Part shown: piece by piece, positions 1 to 8,295 of the stretch | Layout: each line of letters opens with the position of its first letter | Numbering within the stretch: the stretch's first letter is position 1 | DNA from: Streptomyces sp. SS1-1 | GTDB taxonomy: Bacteria > Actinomycetota > Actinomycetes > Streptomycetales > Streptomycetaceae | Length of the DNA stretch: 64,000 bases | Direction of reading: 5' to 3' | Assembly: GCF_008973465.1 (NCBI RefSeq) | Contig: NZ_WBXN01000004.1 | Coordinates: 2,480,001 to 2,544,000 of the forward strand | Made by a program: the position numbers and the translations under genes | The notes under the pieces: generated by a model | The model's database searches: none | What the model was told of the DNA's origin: nothing | Seen by the model: the letters and a program-made list of their open reading frames with translations, nothing else

Positions 1-1439
1 TCGGTCGGCGGCTCCCCCTCGGGCACCCACCAGAGCCGGAACAGCCCCATGACGTGGTCGATGCGCAGGGCGCCCGCGTGCCCGAACAGACCGCGCAGCA
101 GCGTCCGGTAGGGCTCGTAGCCGGACGCGGCCAGCCGGTCCGGGCGCCAGGGCGGCAGCCCCCAGTCCTGGCCGCGCGCGTTGAAGGCGTCCGGGGGCGC
201 GCCGACCGACATCCCGGCCGCGAAGTACTCCTGCTGGGCCCAGGCGTCCGCGCCGTCCGGATGCACCCCGACGGCCAGGTCGTGGACGATCCCGACGGGC
301 ATCCCCGCCTCCCGCGCGGTCCGCTGGGCGGCGGTCAGCTGGGTGTCGGTGAGCCAGGCGAGCCGGCGGTGGAAGTCGACGCGGGCGGCCAGTTCACTCC
401 GGGCGCGGGCGGTCTCGGCGGACCGGGGGTCCCGCAGCCCGGCCGGCCAGCGCCGCCAGCGCGGGCCGTGGACCTCGGCCAGCGCGCACCAGGTGGCGTG
501 GTCCTCCAGCGCCCGTCCCTCGCGGGCGAGGAAGGCGGCGTACGCGTCCTGCCGGACGGGGTCGAGCGGCACCTGGAGGACCAGTTCGAGCGCCGCGCGC
601 TTGGTCTCCCAGACGGCGTCCCGGTCGATCAGCGCGCCCTTCTCCAGCACCCCTTCGCGCAGGCGGGCGGCCCGTTCCAGCAGGGCGGCCACCCGGTCGC
701 GGTCCGCGACCCGGGCGAACTCGGGGACGTCCTCGACCCGCAGATGCACCGGGTCGGGGAAGCGCCGGGAGGAGGGCCGGTACGGGGACGGGTCGGTGGG
801 CGGTCCCGGTACGGCCGCGTGCAGCGGGTTGACCTGGACGAAGCCGGCGCCGAGCGAGCCTCCGGCCCAGTCGGCGAGGGCGGCCAGGTCGCCGAGGTCG
901 CCCATGCCCCAGGAGCGGCGGGACAGCAGGGAGTAGAGCTGGACGAGGAGTCCGTAGGACCGTCCGGGGGGTGCGGGCAGCCGGGGCGGGGCGACGACGA
1001 GGTGGCTGCGGGCGGTGCGGCCGTCGGGCGCGGCCGCGGTCAGCCGGTGCACACCGGGTGGGAGCCGGGCGGTGCCCTCGTGGGTCTCGCCCTGTTCGGT
1101 GGTGACGGTGAGCCGGGTGCCGGGCGGCAGCGCGTCGAGGGCGCGCGGCGCGGTGCCGCTCCAGCAGACCACCGTCGGGGGCAGCAGGCGCTCGCGCAGG
1201 GCGCGTTCGCGGGCGTCGAGGGCCGCGGCGACGGCGGCCGGGGTGCTGGTGTCGACGCCGAGGGCGGTCAGCGCGCGGGTGAGGGCGGTGGCGGAGGCCG
1301 TGACCGTACGGTCGGGGGCCGGCCGGTAGGAGGGGGCGACGCCGTGCAGGTCGGCGAGCCGGGACAGATCGTCGGAGGGCGGGTCCTGAAGCTGTCCGGA
1401 CCCTTCGGCAGGGATGTCGGCCGACCGCGTCTGTGTCAT
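1..1439 (-). CDS. malQ: 4-alpha-glucanotransferase (amylomaltase), 3' end outside window
   Basis: Transfers alpha-1,4-glucan segments during maltodextrin metabolism; cytosolic, GH77 family. The reverse strand is open from an ATG at 1439 to the window edge, giving about 479 residues of an enzyme usually near 700. The N-terminal third is the Ala/Arg-rich extension usual in actinobacterial MalQ. It is followed by a GH77-like start (SYGLLVQLYSLLSRRSWGMG, then GDLADLAALADWAGG and QVNPLHA). An RBS-like GAGG lies 6 nt before the ATG, inside the end of the upstream small gene, whose TAG directly abuts this ATG, so the two are probably translationally coupled. The catalytic Asp/Glu/Asp residues are not verified here because the C-terminal part is missing. 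The call is strong on family. Confidence 0.88.
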   Translation of the reverse strand, partial: MTQTRSADIPAEGSGQLQDPPSDDLSRLADLHGVAPSYRPAPDRTVTASATALTRALTALGVDTSTPAAVAAALDARERALRERLLPPTVVCWSGTAPRALDALPPGTRLTVTTEQGETHEGTARLPPGVHRLTAAAPDGRTARSHLVVAPPRLPAPPGRSYGLLVQLYSLLSRRSWGMGDLGDLAALADWAGGSLGAGFVQVNPLHAAVPGPPTDPSPYRPSSRRFPDPVHLRVEDVPEFARVADRDRVAALLERAARLREGVLEKGALIDRDAVWETKRAALELVLQVPLDPVRQDAYAAFLAREGRALEDHATWCALAEVHGPRWRRWPAGLRDPRSAETARARSELAARVDFHRRLAWLTDTQLTAAQRTAREAGMPVGIVHDLAVGVHPDGADAWAQQEYFAAGMSVGAPPDAFNARGQDWGLPPWRPDRLAASGYEPYRTLLRGLFGHAGALRIDHVMGLFRLWWVPEGEPPT

Positions 1440-1700
1440 CTACGGCCTCGGGGCGCTCATGTCCATGTCCATACCGGTGTCCCTACCCGGATCCACGTCC
1501 ATGTCCCAGTAGGCGGCTTCACTCGTCAGGGGGACGGCGTCGGCGAGGGGCGGCTCGCTGGTGAGGGGTTCGGCGTCGGGGAGCGGTGGTTCGCTGGTGA
1601 GGGGGGTGGCGGCGCAGGCGCCCTCGGCGCTGAAGACACAGGCGTGCGTGTCGGGCGCGAAGGGCGCCTCAGGTTTGGACAGGGCCGGTGCGGTGGGCAC
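1440..1700 (-). CDS. small repeat-containing protein upstream of malQ
   Basis: An 86-residue protein starting at GTG 1700, chosen because AGGAGG sits 4 nt upstream; a longer in-frame version reaching 1799 has no such site. I do not recognise a family. The middle carries three near copies of a PLTSEPPL-type unit (PLTSEPPLPDAE, PLTSEPPLADAV, PLTSEAAYWD), and the tail is Met/Asp-rich (MDVDPG, MDMDMS). There are two Cys residues near the N-terminus (HACVF, GACAA) and no membrane segment. Its stop touches the malQ ATG, implying one transcript. It could be a short ribosomally made peptide precursor or simply a coupling leader; neither is established. Confidence 0.55.
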   Translation of the reverse strand: MPTAPALSKPEAPFAPDTHACVFSAEGACAATPLTSEPPLPDAEPLTSEPPLADAVPLTSEAAYWDMDVDPGRDTGMDMDMSAPRP

Positions 1701-1733
1701 GGGGCCTCCTGGGGTCTCGGTACGACGGCGGGA

Positions 1734-1746
1734 TAGGGCAGCCCTA
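1734..1746. promoter_or_regulatory. 13-bp perfect palindrome between divergent genes
   Basis: TAGGGC-A-GCCCTA lies between the malQ-side small gene (start 1700, minus) and the sigma-factor gene (plus). After one mismatch the symmetry continues for two more pairs on each side. Its placement in the divergent control region suggests a repressor operator. No match to a known regulator is claimed. Confidence 0.35.
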
Positions 1747-1857
1747 CCCAGCGGGCGCGAGGGCAGACGTCTTCTCCAGGACAACGTGGCCTGGGTCACA
1801 TCTCATTCCGTCGCCCGTTCGCGAACCGGCGGCGCCGGGGCCGTCGATAGACGGGGT

Positions 1858-2475
1858 GTGAGACTGTTCCGCCCCATGGGGGGCCACCGGGAGAAGGACG
1901 AGGGGGACGGGGCCCTCCTGCGGGCCGTCGCGGCCGGCGATCCGGCGGCGATGGCCACCCTGTACGACCGGCACGCGGGCTGGCTGCACGCCCGGCTCAC
2001 CCGGCGCTGCGCGGACCCCGAGGTGGTGCGCGAGGTCCTCCAGGACACCTTCGTCACCGTGTGGCGGTCCGCCGGGGCGCACCGCGGCGAGGAGGCGGGC
2101 GGCTGGCTGTGGACGATCGCGGCCCGCCGCCTGGTCGACACGCGCCGGGCGCAGCAGCGGGCCGGACGGCTGGAGACCACGCCGATCGACGCGACCCCGG
2201 CCGGCGCCGGACCGGCCCCGTCCGCGCCCTCCGCGGAGGAGAGGGTGCTGACGGGGCTGGAGTACGGCGACGTCGGCACCGCCCTGACCCGGATCTCCCC
2301 GGAGCTGCGGGACGTGGTGCGCGCCACGGTGGTGGACGGGCTGACCACCCGTGAGACGGCCCGGCTGCTCGGCATCCCCGAGGGCACCGTCAAGTCCCGG
2401 TCGACCCGCGCCCGCGCCGAACTGCGGGCCGCGCTCGCCCAGTTGGCCCCGTCCCCGATGGGAGGCCCGGCATGA
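1858..2475 (+). CDS. ECF-type RNA polymerase sigma factor
   Basis: Sigma-70 family, extracytoplasmic-function type. Region 2 is recognisable (DPAAMATLYDRHAGWLHARL, then VLQDTFVTVWRSA). Region 4 carries the helix-turn-helix (ISPELRDVVRATVVDGLTTR, ETARLLGIPEGTVKSRSTRA). Length is 205 residues from GTG 1858 or 199 from ATG 1876. Neither start has a good RBS; a TAGACG box at 1848-1853 would place the transcript start about at 1858-1860, so leaderless translation from the GTG is plausible. The stop overlaps the next ATG as ATGA. The downstream zinc-finger membrane protein is the expected anti-sigma factor, and the following ABC genes are the likely target or stress-response output. Confidence 0.88.
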   Translation: MRLFRPMGGHREKDEGDGALLRAVAAGDPAAMATLYDRHAGWLHARLTRRCADPEVVREVLQDTFVTVWRSAGAHRGEEAGGWLWTIAARRLVDTRRAQQRAGRLETTPIDATPAGAGPAPSAPSAEERVLTGLEYGDVGTALTRISPELRDVVRATVVDGLTTRETARLLGIPEGTVKSRSTRARAELRAALAQLAPSPMGGPA

Positions 2476-3323
2476 CCGGCCGGCACGCACCCGACCACCT
2501 GATCGCGGGCTACGCCGACGGCTCCCTGCCCGACGCCGACGCCTGGCCCCTGGAGAAGCACCTGGAGTCCTGCGCCTCCTGCGCGGGCCGGGTGTCGCGG
2601 GCGGTGCGGGCCACGGCGGCGGGACCGGTCCTGGCGGACCTCAGGCAGGCGGTACTGGCCGCGGCACCACGGGCTCCACTGGTCGAGCCCCGGCCGCTGC
2701 GCGCCCCCCGTCTCCTGTGGGCCGTCGCCCCCGCCGTACGCGGCGCCTGGCTGCCCGCCGTCCTGCTCGTGGCACTCGGCGCGGTGCTGCTCGCGCACGT
2801 CGCCGGCTTCTCGGCGGCCCGCCCCCTGCTGCTGGCCGTCGCGCCGGTCGTCCCGGTCGCCGGGGTGGCCCTGTCGTACGGCCGCCACGCCGACCCGCTG
2901 CACGAGCTGGCCGCGTCCACCCCGTCGGCGGGGCTGCGGCTGGCGCTGGTGCGCACCGCGGTGGTCCTCGCGGTGAGCCTGCCGCTGCTGACCCTCGCCG
3001 GGGTCGTCGTGCCGTCGTCGGGGGCGCCGGGCGCCGCCGCCTGGCTGCTGCCCGGGCTCACGCTGACGCTGGCCGCGCTGGCCCTGGGCGGCTGGCTGGG
3101 GCTGCGCGCGGCGACGGCGGTGACCGGCGGCGGCTGGCTGTGCGCCGTCCTCGCCCCGGTGCTGGCGGCCCCCGACGGCGCGGTGTCCCGGCATCTGTCG
3201 GAGCGGCTCTCCCTGTACGTCGGCGGCGCCGCCGCGCAGGGCGGCTGGGCGGTGGCGGCGGCGCTGTGCGCGGCCCTGCTGGCGGCCCGGCGCACGGCGT
3301 ACGACCGCCTCGAACGGCACTGA
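2472..3323 (+). CDS. zinc-finger membrane anti-sigma factor
   Basis: 283 residues. The N-terminal 60 residues form a zf-HC2/ZAS-like anti-sigma domain with the H-x3-C-x2-C signature (KHLESCASC, about residues 30-37), which normally binds region 2/4 of the partner ECF sigma. The remainder holds about six hydrophobic segments, starting at WLPAVLLVALGAVLLAHVAG, so the protein is an integral membrane protein rather than the usual single-pass form. It overlaps the sigma gene by 4 nt. The inference is that envelope stress, or the transporter encoded next, is sensed through the membrane part to release the sigma factor. The ligand is unknown. Confidence 0.8.
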   Translation: MTGRHAPDHLIAGYADGSLPDADAWPLEKHLESCASCAGRVSRAVRATAAGPVLADLRQAVLAAAPRAPLVEPRPLRAPRLLWAVAPAVRGAWLPAVLLVALGAVLLAHVAGFSAARPLLLAVAPVVPVAGVALSYGRHADPLHELAASTPSAGLRLALVRTAVVLAVSLPLLTLAGVVVPSSGAPGAAAWLLPGLTLTLAALALGGWLGLRAATAVTGGGWLCAVLAPVLAAPDGAVSRHLSERLSLYVGGAAAQGGWAVAAALCAALLAARRTAYDRLERH

Positions 3324-3351
3324 CCCCACTCCTCAAGGCTTTGGAGCTCCC

Positions 3352-4113
3352 TTGACCACCATTCAGGTGGCCGGTCTGCATGTCCGGCACCGCAAAACCG
3401 TCGCCCTCGACTCCCTCGACCTCGGCTTCGGCCGGGGCGTGCACGGCCTGCTCGGCCCGAACGGCGCGGGCAAGACCTCGCTGATCCGGGTGCTCGCCAC
3501 GGTCGCCGCCCCGACCGGCGGCCGGGTGCGGATGCTCGGCGAGGACATCGCCGACCCGCGCGGACGCACCGAGGTCCGCCGCAGGCTCGGCTATCTGCCG
3601 CAGGACTTCGGCTACTACCCCGGCTTCACCGTGCGCGAGTTCGTCGCCTACATGGCCTGGCTGAAGGAGATGCCCGCGGCGGGGACACCGGCCGCCGTGG
3701 AGCGTGCCGTGGCCCGGGTGGGGCTGGCCGACCGGATCGACGCGAAGATCCGGACGCTGTCCGGCGGCATGGTCCGCCGCGTCGGCATCGCCCAGGCCAT
3801 CGTCAACGACCCGGCGGTGCTGCTCCTGGACGAGCCCACGGCGGGCCTGGACCCGGAGCAGCGCGTGGAGTTCCGCGAGCTGCTGCGCGGACTCGGCGCG
3901 TCGGCCACGGTCCTGGTCTCCACGCACCTGGTGGAGGACGTGGCCGCGGCCTGCACGGAGGTCACGCTCATCGCCGGGGGCCGGCTCGCCTACCGCGGCA
4001 CCCCCGAGGCGCTGACCGCCCTCGGGGCCGCCTCGGACGGCGTCGGCGACCACCCGATCGAGCGCGGCTACACGGCGGCCCTGCGCGCCCACCGGGAGGT
4101 GGCGGCCCGATGA
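3352..4113 (+). CDS. ABC transporter ATP-binding protein (ABC-2 type)
   Basis: 253 residues, starting at TTG 3352 with GGAG 5 nt upstream. Walker A is GPNGAGKTS, the signature is LSGGM (with MVRRVGIAQA following), Walker B is VLLLDEPTAGLDP, and the switch His is in VSTHLVED. It resembles the drug/antibiotic or unknown-substrate exporters that pair with ABC-2 permeases. It ends in an ATGA overlap with the next gene, a membrane permease, so the two subunits are made together. It belongs to the sigma / anti-sigma operon and probably energises export or an envelope-stress response. Confidence 0.9.
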   Translation: MTTIQVAGLHVRHRKTVALDSLDLGFGRGVHGLLGPNGAGKTSLIRVLATVAAPTGGRVRMLGEDIADPRGRTEVRRRLGYLPQDFGYYPGFTVREFVAYMAWLKEMPAAGTPAAVERAVARVGLADRIDAKIRTLSGGMVRRVGIAQAIVNDPAVLLLDEPTAGLDPEQRVEFRELLRGLGASATVLVSTHLVEDVAAACTEVTLIAGGRLAYRGTPEALTALGAASDGVGDHPIERGYTAALRAHREVAAR

Positions 4114-5441
4114 CCACGCTCCTGGAGAGGAAGCCCGCGACGGCCGCCGGGGCCGCTCCCCTGCGCCCTGAGTTCCGCACCGGCTTCGCCCCGCTCGCCG
4201 GGGCCGCCGTCCTGCTGACGCTGGCCGTCGCCCTCGCCGTGCCCGCGGAGAGCTGGCAGGGCGGCTGGGCGGAGACCCGGGACCACACGCACGCGGCGGC
4301 CGTCCTGCTCGGCATCCCGCTGGCGCTGGCCGCGGGCTGCTGGCAGGGCGGACGGGAACGCCGGCGCGGGACCGGCGACCTGCTGGAGACCGCCGTACGC
4401 GGCGCGCTGCCCCGCTTCCTCGCGTCGGCGGTGCCGGTCGCCCTCTGGGTGGCGGTGGGGCACCTCGTCGCCGCCGGGTGCGCGCTGCTGGCCACCTGGT
4501 ACTGCGCCACCGGGGACAGCCCCCACCTGCTCGTCCCGCTCACCGACTCGCTCCTGCTGGCCGGCGCGGCGCTCGCGGGCCAGGTGGTGGGCCGGGCCGT
4601 GGCCTGGCGGCTCGCGGCCCCGGTGCTGGCGACGGCCGGGTACGCCGTGCTCGGCTTCCTGTCCTACGACCACGACAACGCCTGGTCCGCGCTGTCCCCG
4701 CTGACCGGAACCCCGGTCGACCGGGTGCCGGTGTGGTGGCAGCCGTGGGTGTCGGTGCTGTGGGTCGGCGGGCTCGCCGCCGCCGCGGTCCTGGCCCTCA
4801 CCGCACGCCGCCGGGCCCTCGCCCTGGTGCCGCTGGCCTGCGCGACGGCCGCCGCGGTGGTCCTGGTCCAGTCCGGCGGGCCGACCCGCGCCAACCCGGT
4901 CGCCGGGCGCCAGGTCTGCGACACCTCCACGACCCCGCAGGTGTGTGTGAACGCCCGGTACGAGAAGCTGCTGCCGCGGATCACCGAGGCCCTGTCCGGG
5001 TTGACGGGACGTCTGGAGGGCATGGACCACGTCCCCGTGCGCTTCGAGGACCGCGCGGGCCGCCCGCGCGCCGGCGAGGCCGAGCTCCCGATGGTCGTCC
5101 CGCTCGGCCGGTCGGTCGTGCGCGGGCAGCTCACCGAGCCCGAGCAGTACGCGTGGGAGGCCGGGATGGCCCTCGTCGGCCGTGCGGACTGCGACCGCCT
5201 GGACCCCGCCGTGGCCCGCACGGACGCCGCCGTGGAGCACTACCTGGCCCCGAACCCGCAGGAGAGGCACTTCGACGACCTGGCCGCCCAGGGCTCCCCG
5301 GCCGACCGTGCCGAGCTGAAGGCCGGGCAGCGGGCCCGGGCCCGGCTGCTGGGGATGGCGCGGGACGAGCGCCGGGAGTGGCTGTCGGAGTACTTCGCGA
5401 CGGCCGGCGACTGCGACCCGAGCGGGGTGCCGGCCCTGTGA
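4110..5441 (+). CDS. ABC transporter membrane protein
   Basis: 443 residues. The N-terminal half has about six hydrophobic segments, beginning with FAPLAGAAVLLTLAVALAVP and ending with LALVPLACATAAAVVLVQ. A soluble domain of roughly 170 residues follows from about residue 265, containing two Cys (QVCDTST, QVCVNAR) and probably lying outside the membrane. This layout of permease plus a large C-terminal domain fits ABC exporters with an extracytoplasmic part. It overlaps its ATPase (ATGA) and the next membrane protein (GTGA). The substrate cannot be read from the sequence. Confidence 0.75.
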   Translation: MTTLLERKPATAAGAAPLRPEFRTGFAPLAGAAVLLTLAVALAVPAESWQGGWAETRDHTHAAAVLLGIPLALAAGCWQGGRERRRGTGDLLETAVRGALPRFLASAVPVALWVAVGHLVAAGCALLATWYCATGDSPHLLVPLTDSLLLAGAALAGQVVGRAVAWRLAAPVLATAGYAVLGFLSYDHDNAWSALSPLTGTPVDRVPVWWQPWVSVLWVGGLAAAAVLALTARRRALALVPLACATAAAVVLVQSGGPTRANPVAGRQVCDTSTTPQVCVNARYEKLLPRITEALSGLTGRLEGMDHVPVRFEDRAGRPRAGEAELPMVVPLGRSVVRGQLTEPEQYAWEAGMALVGRADCDRLDPAVARTDAAVEHYLAPNPQERHFDDLAAQGSPADRAELKAGQRARARLLGMARDERREWLSEYFATAGDCDPSGVPAL

Positions 5442-6037
5442 CCAGCACCGGCATCACCCTCTACGCCCGCTCCCGGGCCGTCCCGCAGACGGTCGCCACG
5501 CTCGCCGCGACCACCGTGCTCGCGGTGTGGGCGGCCCACTCCCTGGACTCCTACCTCGACCCGGAGCGCAGGGTGCCGGTGGTGGCCCTGGCACCGCTGG
5601 TGGCCGCGACGGCCATCGGCGCCGGCCTGCACTCCGCCTCGGAGGAACTGGACCGTGCGGCGGTGCGCCCCTGGTGGCGCCGGCGCCTGACCCATCTGCT
5701 GTGCCTGACGGCGCTGGCCGCCTCGCTGCTTCCGCTCGCCGTCCTGTCCAGCGCGCAGACCTTCGGCCCGCCCGCCATGGTCCGCAACGTCCTGGGCTGC
5801 GTCGGCCTGACGGCGGGCGCGGCGGTCGTCCTGGGCGCGCGGCTGAGCTGGCTGCCGGTGTTCGGCTATGTCAGCGCGATGTACATGGGGGTCTCGGGGC
5901 TGCGGGGCACCGCGCTGCCCGCCTGGGCATGGCTGCTGGAGCCCGGTGCCGGCGGCGGCGCGTGGGCGACGGCCGCGGTGCTGTTCGCCGTGGGCGGCGG
6001 CGCGTACACGGCGATGGGGGCGCGCGGAACTCCCTGA
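5438..6037 (+). CDS. polytopic membrane protein of the ABC operon
   Basis: 199 residues from GTG 5438, overlapping the preceding stop by 4 nt. About five or six hydrophobic segments cover most of the length (VATLAATTVLAVWAA, VVALAPLVAATAIGAGL, HLLCLTALAASLLPLAVL, LTAGAAVVLGA, AAVLFAVGGGAYTAM). There is no recognised domain. By position it is a second membrane subunit or accessory of the transporter. It is the last gene of the sigma/anti-sigma/ABC operon; the next gene converges on it. Confidence 0.7.
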   Translation: MTSTGITLYARSRAVPQTVATLAATTVLAVWAAHSLDSYLDPERRVPVVALAPLVAATAIGAGLHSASEELDRAAVRPWWRRRLTHLLCLTALAASLLPLAVLSSAQTFGPPAMVRNVLGCVGLTAGAAVVLGARLSWLPVFGYVSAMYMGVSGLRGTALPAWAWLLEPGAGGGAWATAAVLFAVGGGAYTAMGARGTP

Positions 6038-6085
6038 GGAGGGAGCCGCGCCCCCGTGCGCCGGGATACGCGAAGGCCCGGAACC

Positions 6086-6622
6086 TCAGGCGGAAATGCC
6101 GTCGATCCGGGCCAAGGCGTCATCCGCCCCATACGGTTGCAAGTACGGCAACCAGCGCGGGTCACGGTGCCCGGTGCCGATGATGCGCCAGGCGAGACCG
6201 GTCGGCGGAGCCGGTTTGTGGCGCAGCCGCCAGCCGATCTCGAACAGATGGCGGTCGGCTTTCACGTGGTTGCAGCGGCGGCAGGACGCCACCACGTTGT
6301 CCCAGACGTGCTTGCCCCCGCGACTGCGCGGGATGACGTGGTCGACGCTGGTTGCGACGCCACCGCAGTACATGCACCGGCCCCCGTCGCGCGCGAAGAG
6401 CGCCCTGCGGGTGAGAGGAACGGGCCCCCGGTAGGGGACGCGCACGAATCGCTTGAGCCGGACCACGCTGGGTGCGGGGACGGTGACGGTTGCGCTGTGC
6501 AGATAGGCGCCGGACTCCTCGAGGCATACGGCCTTGTTCTCGAGGACGAGGACGAGCGCGCGGCGGAGCGGTACGACGCCGAGCGGCTCGTACGACGCGT
6601 TGAGGACCAGGACATGCGGCAC
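6086..6622 (-). CDS. HNH endonuclease family protein
   Basis: 178 residues from GTG 6622, chosen because AAGGAGG lies 5 nt upstream; the longer in-frame ATG at 6745 lacks an RBS. The protein opens with VPHVLVLNASYEPLGVVPLR, a conserved start of this actinobacterial family. The HNH/zinc motif follows: CMYCGG, then SVDHVIPRSRGG with the catalytic His, then DNVVASCRRCNHVK. These are McrA-like HNH nucleases found widely as solitary genes; substrate and role are not established. It converges with the ABC operon and diverges from mscS. Confidence 0.88.
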   Translation of the reverse strand: MPHVLVLNASYEPLGVVPLRRALVLVLENKAVCLEESGAYLHSATVTVPAPSVVRLKRFVRVPYRGPVPLTRRALFARDGGRCMYCGGVATSVDHVIPRSRGGKHVWDNVVASCRRCNHVKADRHLFEIGWRLRHKPAPPTGLAWRIIGTGHRDPRWLPYLQPYGADDALARIDGISA

Positions 6623-6948
6623 GGATGCCTCCTTGGGCGTCGGCGGCGCGTGGCTCGCGCCGGGACGATCTGTAGTCAGTTTCCCCTCATGCCTGGTGAT
6701 GGCGCCACCATGTCCCGGTAACGGGCTGGGAGTGTTTTCGACCACATCCGATGCCTCCCCAGAGCGATGAACGGTTCATCCCACCAGTTCATCCCCACGT
6801 GAGCGGCCTTCCTCCCCCGAACATGGAGACGATGTGCACGCGATGCCCCGATAGTGTGGTGGGCCTGCCCCGCCGGTGACCTTTTCGTGACCTTGGCCGA
6901 CCTTGACCACTGCCGGCGGGGCGGGCCGCTGCACTGGAGGTACCCGCT
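6623..6948. promoter_or_regulatory. divergent intergenic region with mscS promoter candidate
   Basis: This 326-nt gap separates the HNH gene (minus) from the MscS gene (plus). It holds a -10-like TAGTGT at 6852-6857, about 90 nt before the MscS start, with no convincing -35 hexamer. No ORF in it has coding character and I see no strong hairpin. Confidence 0.35.
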
Positions 6949-8043
6949 GTGTCCCTGCCCGCCGTCCTGCCGGCCGCCGACTCCACGCCGTCGCCGGCCC
7001 CCTCGGAGACGACGATCCCGGCGGTCCCCTCGATCCGGGACGCCCACGAGAGCGCGGCCGAGGCCGCCACCTGGGTCGAGCAGAACTGGTCGACCTGGCT
7101 GGCGATCGGTCTGCGCGTCCTGCTGATCGTGGTGATAGCGGCGGTCCTGAGAGTGGTCGTGCGCCGCGCGATCACCAAGCTCATCGACCGGATGAGCCGG
7201 ACCGGACAGGCGGTGGACGGCTCGTCGCTGGGCGGTCTGCTGGTGAACGCCGAGCGCCGCCGGCAGCGCTCGCAGGCGATCGGCTCGGTGCTGCGGTCGG
7301 TGGCCAGCTTCCTGATCGCGGGCACCGCCGCCCTGATGGTCCTGGGCACCTTCGAGATCGATCTGGCCCCGCTGCTGGCGTCCGCCGGTGTCGCGGGCGT
7401 CGCCATCGGTTTCGGCGCCCGCAACCTGGTCACCGACTTCCTGTCCGGCGTCTTCATGATCCTGGAGGACCAGTACGGCGTCGGCGACACGATCGACGCG
7501 GGTGTCGCCTCCGGCGAGGTCATCGAGGTCGGCCTGCGGGTGACGAAGCTGCGCGGCGACGGCGGCGAGATCTGGTACGTCCGCAACGGCGAGGTCAAGC
7601 GCATCGGCAACCTGTCGCAGGGCTGGTCGATGGCCGCGGTGGACGTCACGGTCCGCGCCGACGAGGACCTCGACAAGATCAAGGCCACCCTCGACGAGGT
7701 CGCCGAGAAGATGACGAAGGAGGAGCCGTGGAACGAGCTCCTCTGGGGGCCGGTCGAGGTGCTGGGCCTGGACAGCGTGTCGCTGGACTCGATGGTGGTG
7801 CGGCTGTCCGCGAAGACCATGCCGGGCAAGTCCGTGACGGTGGAGCGCGAGCTGCGCTGGCGCGTCAAGCGCGCCTTCGACGCCGCCGACATCCCGATCA
7901 TCGGCCGCCCGGCACCGGCCCCGGACGACGCGCCCGCACCCGACCCCACGGCCACCGTCGCGGCCCCCTCGGCCTACGCCAGCACCAGCTCCCCCCAGTC
8001 CCAGGCGGCCACCCCCCTGACGCCCCCCAGCGTGACGAAGTAG
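6949..8043 (+). CDS. small-conductance mechanosensitive channel (MscS family)
   Basis: 364 residues from GTG 6949 with GGAGG 8 nt upstream. There are hydrophobic helices at about residues 45-70, 110-135 and 140-170. The last is the pore-lining, Gly/Ala-rich TM3 (LLASAGVAGVAIGFGARNLV) followed by the conserved beta-domain entry (FLSGVFMILEDQYGVGD). A C-terminal Pro/Ala-rich tail is probably disordered. The family releases solutes during hypo-osmotic shock from the cytoplasmic membrane. It stands alone, followed by a weak hairpin. Confidence 0.9.
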   Translation: MSLPAVLPAADSTPSPAPSETTIPAVPSIRDAHESAAEAATWVEQNWSTWLAIGLRVLLIVVIAAVLRVVVRRAITKLIDRMSRTGQAVDGSSLGGLLVNAERRRQRSQAIGSVLRSVASFLIAGTAALMVLGTFEIDLAPLLASAGVAGVAIGFGARNLVTDFLSGVFMILEDQYGVGDTIDAGVASGEVIEVGLRVTKLRGDGGEIWYVRNGEVKRIGNLSQGWSMAAVDVTVRADEDLDKIKATLDEVAEKMTKEEPWNELLWGPVEVLGLDSVSLDSMVVRLSAKTMPGKSVTVERELRWRVKRAFDAADIPIIGRPAPAPDDAPAPDPTATVAAPSAYASTSSPQSQAATPLTPPSVTK

Positions 8044-8062
8044 CGCCCCACGGGCGGGGCGC
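8043..8062 (+). terminator. weak hairpin after MscS gene
   Basis: GCGCCCC and GGGGCGC form a 7-bp stem around a 6-nt loop, starting on the last base of the MscS stop codon. There is no T tract. It is a possible Streptomyces-type terminator, but short stems like this are common by chance at this GC. Confidence 0.35.
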
Positions 8063-8295
8063 GGCGCATCCCCCGCGTCCCCGGGCGGGTGCCCCCGGCC
8101 CGGGGGACAGGCCCGCGGGACCGGCCTGCCACCGCCGCGGCAGGCGCCGCGCCGCGCGCCGGGGCGAGCCGCTTGCCGTTGACGGCCGCCTCGCCCGCCG
8201 GCCTGGCCGGTTTCCGGTGCGGTGTGAGCGGCCGGTTTGCCCCGGTGGGCCGGACTGGCTTGGATGCCGGGGGCGACGGAGGGCGGGCGGCGGCG

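Noticed and set aside
54..1736. 560-residue open frame on the plus strand
   Set aside because: It is the GC-rich antisense shadow of malQ; its translation is low-complexity Gly/Arg/Pro and has no domain.
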